The position numbers and the translations under genes are program-made. Below, piece after piece: positions 11,711 through 23,665 of a DNA stretch of 64,000 bases; positions within the stretch are counted from its first letter, which is position 1, and every line of letters starts with the position of its first letter. The notes beneath the pieces are model-generated. The model was not told the DNA's origin. It made no database searches and was given only the letters and a program-made list of their open reading frames with translations. Source of the DNA: Mortierella alpina (taxonomy: Eukaryota > Mortierellomycota > Mortierellomycetes > Mortierellales > Mortierellaceae); assembly GCA_029449245.1 (NCBI GenBank), contig JANATF010000016.1:62001-126000 (forward strand). Direction: 5' to 3'.

Positions 11711-14700
11711 TCTACCACACACACACACACCACAAGAACAGCTGCATCCACCCTCATCTCCTCCACCCGCCTCCATCTCCTCTCCTCGCCACACAACCCG
11801 CCATCCACCGCTCCCTCCACACAACCCCTGCTCCCTCCAAAAATACCACGCGCAATAAACCTGCAATGAAAAATACCCATAGTCCGCGGCAAATATGAAA
11901 GTGCATCTCTCCGCGATGTGTATCGTCTATAGCCTTGTCTTCTCTGTCAGTCTGTCTGTCAGTCTGTCTGTCTCCAGCACCCGCGCTGTATGTGTGAACC
12001 TGTCCCTAGTTCTCAATCTTGTCTTCTTGCCTCGGCCCACTTGTTGCAACGCACCTCCAAAGCGCAGCTGTTTCAAGTCATATCACAACATGGAGAAACA
12101 CCAGACCTGAAGTGCTACACCTGCACATCCGCACGAATAGCATGCAGCAAGCCATACCACACTCTATCAGCAACGGCGCAGTTATTATTTTTCCCAAGCG
12201 TTTACTGCGGCGCCTGCACAATTCCATTTTGAAGTTCTCTTTGAGGTGCTGAAGAAAGACTTTATTACTGAGCTAAGGCTATCAATACTGGATACTATCT
12301 AGCTGGCAACTGTCAGTCATCCTCAGTGGATGTCCAGGGCGCACCGCGAGGAGGTCGTTGCCATCGCACCCCACCCCTAAGTGAAAAAGAAAGGAGCAGC
12401 CACGAAAAGGACCGGAGCCGAATCCCCACACGCCTCTGCCCAAAGGGGCACCAAAGTGAGAACCTGTCGCGTGCAGGAACCACCCGGCTGACTTGTGTGA
12501 GCACAAAAGAAAAAGGGGCACCCTCCCACTCGCACTGGCAGGACTCGTCGTCGTCTACATGAGCACGCCGGCCCAGAGGTAGGTCGCGGAGCCTGGTTAG
12601 TCCCCTCACGTTCTCCAGCGTGACCCCCGGTATCTAGTCTAGCAGCAGAAAGAACGGCACTAAACACCCAGCTCCACCCAAGCCCAACACCACACCTACC
12701 TACAAGAGACAGCTTTGGCTCAATCTCACACAACTCTCAGAGGAACTCATCAAGTCATGGAGCTGAGCGCACCCGCAGCGTGTCCAAAAAACAGAGAAGC
12801 ACAAAAAGAACTGGGGAATGAAATGGAGAAAGTTGACTAATGGTGATGGTGGATGGTGGAATGCACACCGCTCTTGTCCCCCACGAAATGGCCGCCTCGC
12901 TGCTACTAGACATCATCAATACCAAGAGTCACTTACCAGAGAAACTGTGAGTCGTTTGAGTGGACGACGTAAAAACGAAAGTCTGAGGATAGGGGAAGGG
13001 GAAGGAGAACAAGGAGAACACAACAAGGTCCAGGAGGGGAGGGGTTTTTAACGTCAACAATCTTTCGCGTTAGCGGTCACGGAGGCACTTGAGTGGCGTC
13101 CCCTGTGCAGGCCATATCATGGATGGATTGCATGGCCGTGAACCGGCATTTGACCTTCGTCCTATACCACACCAACATTCTTGACAAGGACCGCGATGCA
13201 TGGACCATGGATCCAAGACCGCTCAGGTACGTGCGTCAGACTGGACAGGGGTAGGAAACATCAGGATCGTGAGCTACAGGACGACTGGACATGTCTTGAA
13301 ATGAAAATCCGCCGAGAAGAAAATCCAAAGTCGGGATGGTGAAAGACTTGCAGTGAGAGCAAACAGAACCCTCAGCAGGACTCCAGAACGAAAGCCGAGG
13401 ACAATGTCTACCGTTTCAGGAGGTCCAGTGGAGTCAGCGACTTGGATGGAGCTTCACAATTGCAAGACATGCAGGCGGCGGAGCAATGCATTGAGATTCA
13501 GCTGGAAGCATGCCAGAACGAGCTGAATCTCAAGGCGTTTGCTCACAGAATGCAGACCACGCGCCAAATGGATTACAAGGACGCGAAGAATAAGTTAGCA
13601 GTAAAGTAGAACCGAGCAGAGTACTCCAAGCGGGGTGACCAGCTCGCTCTCAACAGCAAGTTACTGTATAGGAAAGACCACGCAGCGCGAGCCACCGCCA
13701 ACCTTCAAGGACCGCACCACAAGGACGGACAATATCCAAGGCACCAAGGCCAGCAAGGTACGAAGACAGGATATGAATCGTGGTGTACAGCAGCTGTTGC
13801 AAGGAAATGGAAAGCAAGGAAGGCCAAGGTCATAATCCAGGACCACCAAGGACATGCATCAGAACTCGCAAGGCAAGGAGCAGGGGTACGCAGCATGCAA
13901 GGACAACAAACACAGAAACCAGAAAACAGGATGGCACATGGACCAACACCCAAGGATGAGGAAAAACAGCGACCACACCACAGTCCACGCACCACCGCAT
14001 TCTACCACACACACACACACCACAAGAACAGCTGCATCCACCCTCATCTCCTCCACCCGCCTCCATCTCCTCTCCTCGCCACACAACCCGCCATCCACCG
14101 CTCCCTCCACACAACCCCTGCTCCCTCCAAAAATACCACGCGCAATAAACCTGCAATGAAAAATACCCATAGTCCGCGGCAAATATGAAAGTGCATCTCT
14201 CCGCGATGTGTATCGTCTATAGCCTTGTCTTCTCTGTCAGTCTGTCTGTCAGTCTGTCTGTCTCCAGCACCCGCGCTGTATGTGTGAACCTGTCCCTAGT
14301 TCTCAATCTTGTCTTCTTGCCTCGGCCCACTTGTTGCAACGCACCTCCAAAGCGCAGCTGTTTCAAGTCATATCACAACATGGAGAAACACCAGACCTGA
14401 AGTGCTACACCTGCACATCCGCACGAATAGCATGCAGCAAGCCATACCACACTCTATCAGCAACGGCGCAGTTATTATTTTTCCCAAGCGTTTACTGCGG
14501 CGCCTGCACAATTCCATTTTGAAGTTCTCTTTGAGGTGCTGAAGAAAGACTTTATTACTGAGCTAAGGCTATCAATACTGGATACTATCTAGCTGGCAAC
14601 TGTCAGTCATCCTCAGTGGATGTCCAGGGCGCACCGCGAGGAGGTCGTTGCCATCGCACCCCACCCCTAAGTGAAAAAGAAAGGAGCAGCCACGAAAAGG

Positions 14701-17700
14701 ACCGGAGCCGAATCCCCACACGCCTCTGCCCAAAGGGGCACCAAAGTGAGAACCTGTCGCGTGCAGGAACCACCCGGCTGACTTGTGTGAGCACAAAAGA
14801 AAAAGGGGCACCCTCCCACTCGCACTGGCAGGACTCGTCGTCGTCTACATGAGCACGCCGGCCCAGAGGTAGGTCGCGGAGCCTGGTTAGTCCCCTCACG
14901 TTCTCCAGCGTGACCCCCGGTATCTAGTCTAGCAGCAGAAAGAACGGCACTAAACACCCAGCTCCACCCAAGCCCAACACCACACCTACCTACAAGAGAC
15001 AGCTTTGGCTCAATCTCACACAACTCTCAGAGGAACTCATCAAGTCATGGAGCTGAGCGCACCCGCAGCGTGTCCAAAAAACAGAGAAGCACAAAAAGAA
15101 CTGGGGAATGAAATGGAGAAAGTTGACTAATGGTGATGGTGGATGGTGGAATGCACACCGCTCTTGTCCCCCACGAAATGGCCGCCTCGCTGCTACTAGA
15201 CATCATCAATACCAAGAGTCACTTACCAGAGAAACTGTGAGTCGTTTGAGTGGACGACGTAAAAACGAAAGTCTGAGGATAGGGGAAGGGGAAGGAGAAC
15301 AAGGAGAACACAACAAGGTCCAGGAGGGGAGGGGTTTTTAACGTCAACAATCTTTCGCGTTAGCGGTCACGGAGGCACTTGAGTGGCGTCCCCTGTGCAG
15401 GCCATATCATGGATGGATTGCATGGCCGTGAACCGGCATTTGACCTTCGTCCTATACCACACCAACATTCTTGACAAGGACCGCGATGCATGGACCATGG
15501 ATCCAAGACCGCTCAGGTACGTGCGTCAGACTGGACAGGGGTAGGAAACATCAGGATCGTGAGCTACAGGACGACTGGACATGTCTTGAAATGAAAATCC
15601 GCCGAGAAGAAAATCCAAAGTCGGGATGGTGAAAGACTTGCAGTGAGAGCAAACAGAACCCTCAGCAGGACTCCAGAACGAAAGCCGAGGACAATGTCTA
15701 CCGTTTCAGGAGGTCCAGTGGAGTCAGCGACTTGGATGGAGCTTCACAATTGCAAGACATGCAGGCGGCGGAGCAATGCATTGAGATTCAGCTGGAAGCA
15801 TGCCAGAACGAGCTGAATCTCAAGGCGTTTGCTCACAGAATGCAGACCACGCGCCAAATGGATTACAAGGACGCGAAGAATAAGTTAGCAGTAAAGTAGA
15901 ACCGAGCAGAGTACTCCAAGCGGGGTGACCAGCTCGCTCTCAACAGCAAGTTACTGTATAGGAAAGACCACGCAGCGCGAGCCACCGCCAACCTTCAAGG
16001 ACCGCACCACAAGGACGGACAATATCCAAGGCACCAAGGCCAGCAAGGTACGAAGACAGGATATGAATCGTGGTGTACAGCAGCTGTTGCAAGGAAATGG
16101 AAAGCAAGGAAGGCCAAGGTCATAATCCAGGACCACCAAGGACATGCATCAGAACTCGCAAGGCAAGGAGCAGGGGTACGCAGCATGCAAGGACAACAAA
16201 CACAGAAACCAGAAAACAGGATGGCACATGGACCAACACCCAAGGATGAGGAAAAACAGCGACCACACCACAGTCCACGCACCACCGCATTCTACCACAC
16301 ACACACACACCACAAGAACAGCTGCATCCACCCTCATCTCCTCCACCCGCCTCCATCTCCTCTCCTCGCCACACAACCCGCCATCCACCGCTCCCTCCAC
16401 ACAACCCCTGCTCCCTCCAAAAATACCACGCGCAATAAACCTGCAATGAAAAATACCCATAGTCCGCGGCAAATATGAAAGTGCATCTCTCCGCGATGTG
16501 TATCGTCTATAGCCTTGTCTTCTCTGTCAGTCTGTCTGTCAGTCTGTCTGTCTCCAGCACCCGCGCTGTATGTGTGAACCTGTCCCTAGTTCTCAATCTT
16601 GTCTTCTTGCCTCGGCCCACTTGTTGCAACGCACCTCCAAAGCGCAGCTGTTTCAAGTCATATCACAACATGGAGAAACACCAGACCTGAAGTGCTACAC
16701 CTGCACATCCGCACGAATAGCATGCAGCAAGCCATACCACACTCTATCAGCAACGGCGCAGTTATTATTTTTCCCAAGCGTTTACTGCGGCGCCTGCACA
16801 ATTCCATTTTGAAGTTCTCTTTGAGGTGCTGAAGAAAGACTTTATTACTGAGCTAAGGCTATCAATACTGGATACTATCTAGCTGGCAACTGTCAGTCAT
16901 CCTCAGTGGATGTCCAGGGCGCACCGCGAGGAGGTCGTTGCCATCGCACCCCACCCCTAAGTGAAAAAGAAAGGAGCAGCCACGAAAAGGACCGGAGCCG
17001 AATCCCCACACGCCTCTGCCCAAAGGGGCACCAAAGTGAGAACCTGTCGCGTGCAGGAACCACCCGGCTGACTTGTGTGAGCACAAAAGAAAAAGGGGCA
17101 CCCTCCCACTCGCACTGGCAGGACTCGTCGTCGTCTACATGAGCACGCCGGCCCAGAGGTAGGTCGCGGAGCCTGGTTAGTCCCCTCACGTTCTCCAGCG
17201 TGACCCCCGGTATCTAGTCTAGCAGCAGAAAGAACGGCACTAAACACCCAGCTCCACCCAAGCCCAACACCACACCTACCTACAAGAGACAGCTTTGGCT
17301 CAATCTCACACAACTCTCAGAGGAACTCATCAAGTCATGGAGCTGAGCGCACCCGCAGCGTGTCCAAAAAACAGAGAAGCACAAAAAGAACTGGGGAATG
17401 AAATGGAGAAAGTTGACTAATGGTGATGGTGGATGGTGGAATGCACACCGCTCTTGTCCCCCACGAAATGGCCGCCTCGCTGCTACTAGACATCATCAAT
17501 ACCAAGAGTCACTTACCAGAGAAACTGTGAGTCGTTTGAGTGGACGACGTAAAAACGAAAGTCTGAGGATAGGGGAAGGGGAAGGAGAACAAGGAGAACA
17601 CAACAAGGTCCAGGAGGGGAGGGGTTTTTAACGTCAACAATCTTTCGCGTTAGCGGTCACGGAGGCACTTGAGTGGCGTCCCCTGTGCAGGCCATATCAT

Positions 17701-18580
17701 GGATGGATTGCATGGCCGTGAACCGGCATTTGACCTTCGTCCTATACCACACCAACATTCTTGACAAGGACCGCGATGCATGGACCATGGATCCAAGACC
17801 GCTCAGGTACGTGCGTCAGACTGGACAGGGGTAGGAAACATCAGGATCGTGAGCTACAGGACGACTGGACATGTCTTGAAATGAAAATCCGCCGAGAAGA
17901 AAATCCAAAGTCGGGATGGTGAAAGACTTGCAGTGAGAGCAAACAGAACCCTCAGCAGGACTCCAGAACGAAAGCCGAGGACAATGTCTACCGTTTCAGG
18001 AGGTCCAGTGGAGTCAGCGACTTGGATGGAGCTTCACAATTGCAAGACATGCAGGCGGCGGAGCAATGCATTGAGATTCAGCTGGAAGCATGCCAGAACG
18101 AGCTGAATCTCAAGGCGTTTGCTCACAGAATGCAGACCACGCGCCAAATGGATTACAAGGACGCGAAGAATAAGTTAGCAGTAAAGTAGAACCGAGCAGA
18201 GTACTCCAAGCGGGGTGACCAGCTCGCTCTCAACAGCAAGTTACTGTATAGGAAAGACCACGCAGCGCGAGCCACCGCCAACCTTCAAGGACCGCACCAC
18301 AAGGACGGACAATATCCAAGGCACCAAGGCCAGCAAGGTACGAAGACAGGATATGAATCGTGGTGTACAGCAGCTGTTGCAAGGAAATGGAAAGCAAGGA
18401 AGGCCAAGGTCATAATCCAGGACCACCAAGGACATGCATCAGAACTCGCAAGGCAAGGAGCAGGGGTACGCAGCATGCAAGGACAACAAACACAGAAACC
18501 AGAAAACAGGATGGCACATGGACCAACACCCAAGGATGAGGAAAAACAGCGACCACACCACAGTCCACGCACCACCGCAT
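11711..18580. repeat. Three exact tandem copies of a 2,290-bp unit
   Basis: Units run 11711-14000, 14001-16290 and 16291-18580, with no difference seen between them. They are permuted so that the family A insertion site falls at both ends. Each unit starts with a CA-rich microsatellite and pyrimidine-rich tracts and holds a CTGT-rich patch about 230 bp in. It is mostly non-coding, with only short ORFs on either strand. The last 800 bp contain an open frame with one TAG (stop at 13607-13609 in unit 1) that could encode a charged, helix-prone relic, perhaps a decayed gag. I recognise no rRNA, tRNA or transposase, and I see no terminal inverted repeats. Confidence 0.95.
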
Positions 18581-18582
18581 TC
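18578..18582. other. Target-site duplication cattc, left half
   Basis: Last five bases of the tandem array before the minus-strand 3' LTR. The partner half is at 11708-11712, after the minus-strand 5' LTR. The pair defines the original insertion of a family A element into the 2,290-bp repeat, but the halves appear in reversed order in this window. Confidence 0.85.
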
Positions 18583-18743
18583 TGAGAAGTAGCAGGCAAA
18601 TTACCAAGAATGAATGAGAACAAGAGAGGGATCTTTAATGACAGGCGCCAGGGTGCCTTTAATAGTGGCGGGTCCCTGGTGGCTGAGTGCTCTGCTAACT
18701 TTCTAACTGCACACATTCTGCTATTAAGGGTCAATATACAACA
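18583..18743 (-). repeat. Family A 3' LTR of the split minus-strand copy
   Basis: 161-bp LTR on the minus strand, next to the polypurine tract (complement at 18744-18757) and the 3' non-coding region of the minus-strand pol. Confidence 0.95.
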
Positions 18744-18992
18744 CTGCCCTCCCCTTCGATGGAGAATGAGGTACGCATTCTGTTGTTGCTAATGTGTGAA
18801 GTCGTAGATGGAGAAAATGAAAAAATGAAAAGAAAAAAATAAAATAATCCACCTTTGCATTCTGTGGCATTGATATTCTATAGTTATGTTCGAGGAAAAA
18901 AATGTAAACCTCATTAGAGCCTGTGCTCTTTTTATGCTATGGTCTTTTTGCGAGGAAAACTGATATATAAAAACCTCGTGTACGCTGTGGAA

Positions 18993-21900
18993 CTATCCCT
19001 TGCTGCGTTTTATGCGTTTGGACGATCGCGTGTTGCGTTCAGTGCTGCTTCGAGCGTTTTTCTTGCTCAATTGTGTGGTTACTAGCTCTTGAGTTATTGT
19101 GTCTGGATTAATCCTTAGTCTGTTCCAATAGTCGCGGATGCATTGCTTTTCAACGAAATTTTCTTCAGGTTCCCAAGTGCATTCCTTGTCAGAGTAGCCT
19201 CTCCATTTGGTCCTATAAAGCCATTTGCCTGGTTCTGCCGGGTGAGCTTTATGATGAAGGATTTTTTCTACTTCATATGTGGGAGTTTCTCCAAAGTCTT
19301 CAAGGACTAACTTTAATTGCGAGGGAGCATAATTTCGACCCAGAAGGGAACCAGTTCCGTCTCTAAGTTCATACGCGCCACCAGTAGTACGACGAACAAC
19401 GGTGAAAGGGCCTTCGTATCGTGGCGTCAACTTGTCGCCTTTGATGGGGTCAAGGGTCATGACTTTGGCACCCTCCGGAAAATCGTTGTGGAGTACAGTC
19501 GCGTTGAACCTTTCAATCATTTTCTTCTGAGTCAGCTTTGCCTTCTGCGTAATAGCAGGAAATACAATCTCAGTCATGTACTTAAGCCGATCACAGAGTT
19601 CTTTCTGTGTGAGTAGTTCGTCTTTATCATTTGTGAAATTGTGGAAACCATTAAATTTGCGCGCAAAAAAGAGAGAGAAAGGTGACGAGTTGTGTAATGC
19701 TACAATTCTCGTATTCATAGCCAGCTGTGCCATGGGAATATGGTTATCCCACGCGTTGCCTTGCTGCTTGAAGTCTTTACGGATGATATCACATGCAATC
19801 TTGACGTGTCTTTCTGCTACGCCGTTGCCGCGCGGATGATATGGTGTGGTCAAACGATGGTCAGTGCCCATTTCAGTTTTGATCGTAGTCATTAGAGCAT
19901 TAACAAATTCTGTGCCGTTGTCAGATTGAAGAATGCGCGGAAAGCCAATGAGACTGAATATGTCAAAGAGGACGCCGCCGACGGTGAGGCTGTTTTTGTT
20001 TGGTATTGCTTTTAGGAATACAAAGCGGGTGCACACGTCGACTAGTATCAACAGATATTTATTGCCTTTGTTCGACAGAGGGAAAGGCCCTGCGAGATCA
20101 ACAGCCATATGTTCTCCAGGCAGCTGTGCGTGAATGGCTTTAAGTGGATGATACCCTTTTTGAGCAATATTGTTACGTTGGCATTCGGGGCACTTCTTAA
20201 CCCAAGCCAGGCAGTCCTCTGCTAAGTGCGGCCAAGTGACATGATCAGCGTGAATGTTCTTGACCATAACGTTCGTGCCAAAGTGACCCAGTGTATGCAC
20301 CTTGTCAAGAATGGCATCCCGTTCTGCTTTGTCTGTAATCACTGTATGAGACTCTTCCGCCTGCATATATGATAGACTAATGTCCTCTTCATCCCTCCTC
20401 GGGTAGCGAGATTTAAAATCAGCCGGGAAGAGACGAGACAGGGCATCAGGCAGAATGTTCATTATACCAGGGCGATATTTCACCGTAAAATTGTAATCAA
20501 GAATAGTTTCTTGCCAGTTTGTTAACATGGAGTTCAACTCTTTTTGAGAATGAATGAAAGTAAGGGCGCGGTGGTCCGTGTACAAAGTGAAGTGACGACC
20601 CCAAAGATAGTAGTGGAACTTTGTAAGGGCAAAAACGATTGCAAGTAGTTCTTTTTGTGTAGTAGAATAGCGCCGCTCTCTTGCCTGTAGTGACCTGGCC
20701 ATGAACGAGATGAAGACTACTTCTTCTTTATTGGTTTTCGGATTCCATATTATTTGATATAGTGTTGATCCAATGCCTACATTGGATGCGTCAGTACCGA
20801 CGTATAGCGGTTGTGTCCAGTCCACAAAGTGAAGTATGGGAGCTAATGTGAGCAGATCTTTAAGTGCATTGAAAGAGTCAAGTTCCTCTTTATTAAGCTT
20901 GAAGGGCTTGGTTTCGTTTCGTAGTTTGTCAAGCGGAGCAGCTAAAGTGCTGAAAATAGGGATATGATTGCGAAAGAAATTGCATGTGCCAATAAAAGAT
21001 TGGATTTGGAGGCTCGTAGTTGGGGCGTCCCACTCAAGGATATTGACAAGTTTGGCAGGGTCGATGCGTTGACCGTGCAAATCAATCACAAAACCGAGGA
21101 GCACAATTTGTGTGGCAAAGAAATGTGATTTTTCTGTGTTGATAATGAGTTTAGCTTCTGTAAGTTTCTGAATAACGCATCTGACATGTTCAGCATGTTC
21201 TTCGCGGCTCTTGGAAAATACCACAATGTCATCGACAAATACGCGGACAAAGGGTAGATCTCCCAAGATACGCGTCATGCCTCGCTGGAACAGGCTTGTC
21301 AGTGGTTTGAGTCCAAAAGGGGCTCTTTGAAACATGTATTGGGTACCTCGGTGCATAAATGCAGTCAGCGATTGATGGGTTGCGTGCACTGGCAAACGAT
21401 GATACGCTTGCGTGAGATCAATCGTGGAGTAGATTGCATGTCCTCCCAACTGTTGTATGATGTCCGAAATCAAAGGTACAGGGTGATTGTCGTCCGGTAA
21501 AACCATATTAAGTGGTCGTGGGTCGAGGCACACTCTAAATTTTGTTTTCTGTCCGTTCAAATCTTTCTTTGATGCCAGAGTAAGTGTGTTGTTATGAGGA
21601 TTGCCTGCAGGTGCTAATGTGATGACTTCGTCTGCCATCCATTTGGCAACTTGTTCATCAAAGATATGCATTTGCTGTTCCGCAAATGGTCTGGGTTTTC
21701 GGAAAAGCGTAGTACCTTTTGGCACAGGTAAGTATACTTTCATTTCTGGTATAGGACAGTAGCTATTGCGCGGTATTTCAGCATTGCCTTTCAACACCTC
21801 GTCAATGTATTTCATGAACGCTTTTTTCTCAGCTTTGAATTGAGGCGTAAGTTCCGCCGCTGGTGTTTCTAATGGTAGCAAGGACGGTTTTTTGTCGGGA

Positions 21901-23104
21901 ATGGGCTGTGGAAGACACTGGGCGTTTTCACGACCATCCGAGATGCCGCCAATAGAGAAGCCAAGTTCATGAAAAATGTCCATTCCGATAACAAAATCAA
22001 AGTCTAGATCAAACACCTCTAGAGCTGTAAGGATAGAATGCTCATTACATCTGATCTCAATAGGCTCTGTCTCGCCGGTGCGGTCACCGAACTTGTTTTT
22101 GTCACCCAAGCGGATTTTTCCTTGAGCCGGATTCACATGCAGATTGGCTTTTTGGACAAGACCTCGATCGACGAAAGACTTAGAAGCGCCTGTGTCTAGT
22201 AGTGCATCATAAATGGTGTTTTCAAATTCCAATGGAACAATAATACGTTTACTTTTTGCATCGATCGCCGTCATTGCAGAGTATGTGATGGTTTCGAGAT
22301 TGTCAGTGGCAAGGTTATTAATGGTCAGTTTATTGTAAATACTATCTAGGTACTGCAGATCATTGTCTATTCTTATTTCTTCCGGTGTCCTTGTATCCTC
22401 CTCTTCGTCAGTGAAGATGGAATCAGACAGGTGTGCAATGGATTCCAATGCTGGGTCTGGGTTGCAAATTTCTTCATGCTGATAGGATGAATCGGAAGTG
22501 GATAGAGAGAGAGCATTAATTGTCAGAGGTGTTCTGGGAGAGACATGTATGGAATTTGAGCCAGTGCTAAGTTTCAGCTTACTTTGGGCGTTGCCATTAT
22601 TGTCCTTGTTCTCTCCATTGCCGTTATTGACCCATCTTCTGTTCTGCGATCTTTGATTGTTGTTGTTGTTGGTATTGAAAATCCTATTGTTGTTATTATT
22701 GTTGCGGAAGGGGTGGTGTCGAACCATGCTATTGCTGTTGTTTGATGCCTGATCCTGGTTGGTACCCATAGATCTGGCAGCTTGGCTGTTGCATTCCTCG
22801 GCTCTGTGCCCTGGTCTTCCGCAATTATTGCACTCAATGTGATCTTCTGTAGTGTGTCTGCCTCGACAGATGTTGCAGCGAGTCTGACGGTTTGGTCTGG
22901 TAGCCGATCGAGCTCCAATGATGGGAGTCTTGCTGACTGAGCCACTGGTGGGTTCCGCAGGCAAGTTGTCCGGTCCAAGACACTTGGACAAGATGTCGCA
23001 GAAGGTTGCAACAGTTGTGGGATCTTCCATGTTGTTACCCGATCGAATGACATTCCTGACCGTGGACGGTAGCGAACTGAGAAGGTGGTTCACGAGATAA
23101 GTGG
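18993..23104 (-). pseudogene. 5'-truncated Gag-Pol of family A, minus strand
   Basis: Normal stop at 18993. The frame is open back to the junction at 23104, covering late Gag through the chromodomain (residues about 369-1737) with no native start. The GTG at 23093 is only a frame-compatible codon. The cut is the insertion point of the complete plus-strand element at 23105, with agtgg (23100-23104) as the left TSD. It is the reverse complement of 5518-9629. Confidence 0.92.
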
Positions 23105-23265
23105 TGTTGTATATTGACCCTTAATAGCAGAATGTGTGCAGTTAGAAAGTTAGCAGAGCACTCAGCCACCAGGGACCCGCCACTATTAAAGGCACCCTGG
23201 CGCCTGTCATTAAAGATCCCTCTCTTGTTCTCATTCATTCTTGGTAATTTGCCTGCTACTTCTCA
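23105..23265 (+). repeat. Family A 5' LTR of the complete element
   Basis: 161 bp, TG...CA. It holds two TTAAAG-like A/T patches and a CCCTCTCTTGTTCTC block (23218-23232) that is shared exactly with the putative LTR of family B. No clear classical TATA box was seen. Confidence 0.95.
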
Positions 23266-23285
23266 TTTTTTTGAATGAAGAATTG
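23266..23285 (+). promoter_or_regulatory. Candidate primer-binding region without a tRNA match
   Basis: After the LTR come seven T residues, then GAATGAA (23273-23279). The usual TGG start of a tRNA-complementary site is absent. GAATGAA can pair with TTCATTC inside the LTR (23234-23240), which suggests self-priming in the manner known for yeast Tf1. The pairing is short and unproven. Confidence 0.35.
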
Positions 23286-23665
23286 AAGGATCTTTGGATT
23301 GGAAAAACACGATATCGCATCGATCCATCCATCCACCCATACTTCCTGTACCATCGGCTCAGCCGCGAAAGTACTTCATCCCTGAAGAAAGCGTGCTGCG
23401 TTCAACCACACCGTCTTCCCAATTCATCACTTGAAGAATCGTACAGCGTTCAATCGCATCCTTCCAAATATATCTACCGAAGAAAGTGTTGTGTGTTCAA
23501 CCACAATCTCTTCGATCAACCCCTTGACAGCACAGCTGTTTTGCAATATACAGTCAGGCACGAGATTCTATTGGCCACTGCCATAGAGAAAACTTTTCTG
23601 CCAATCATTGCACGCACAAAACTTTGCTAGTCGCTAACTGAGCACTTATCATTTAGGATATCAAA

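Noticed and set aside
12313-12733. Overlapping 98-118 codon minus-strand ORFs in the 2,290-bp unit
   Set aside because: Overlapping frames of GC-rich sequence, no motif, no start context; probably chance.
11711-18580. rDNA, 5S or tRNA unit, or CRISPR-like array
   Set aside because: No rRNA or tRNA core motifs were seen. The repeats are 2.3 kb, contiguous and without spacers.
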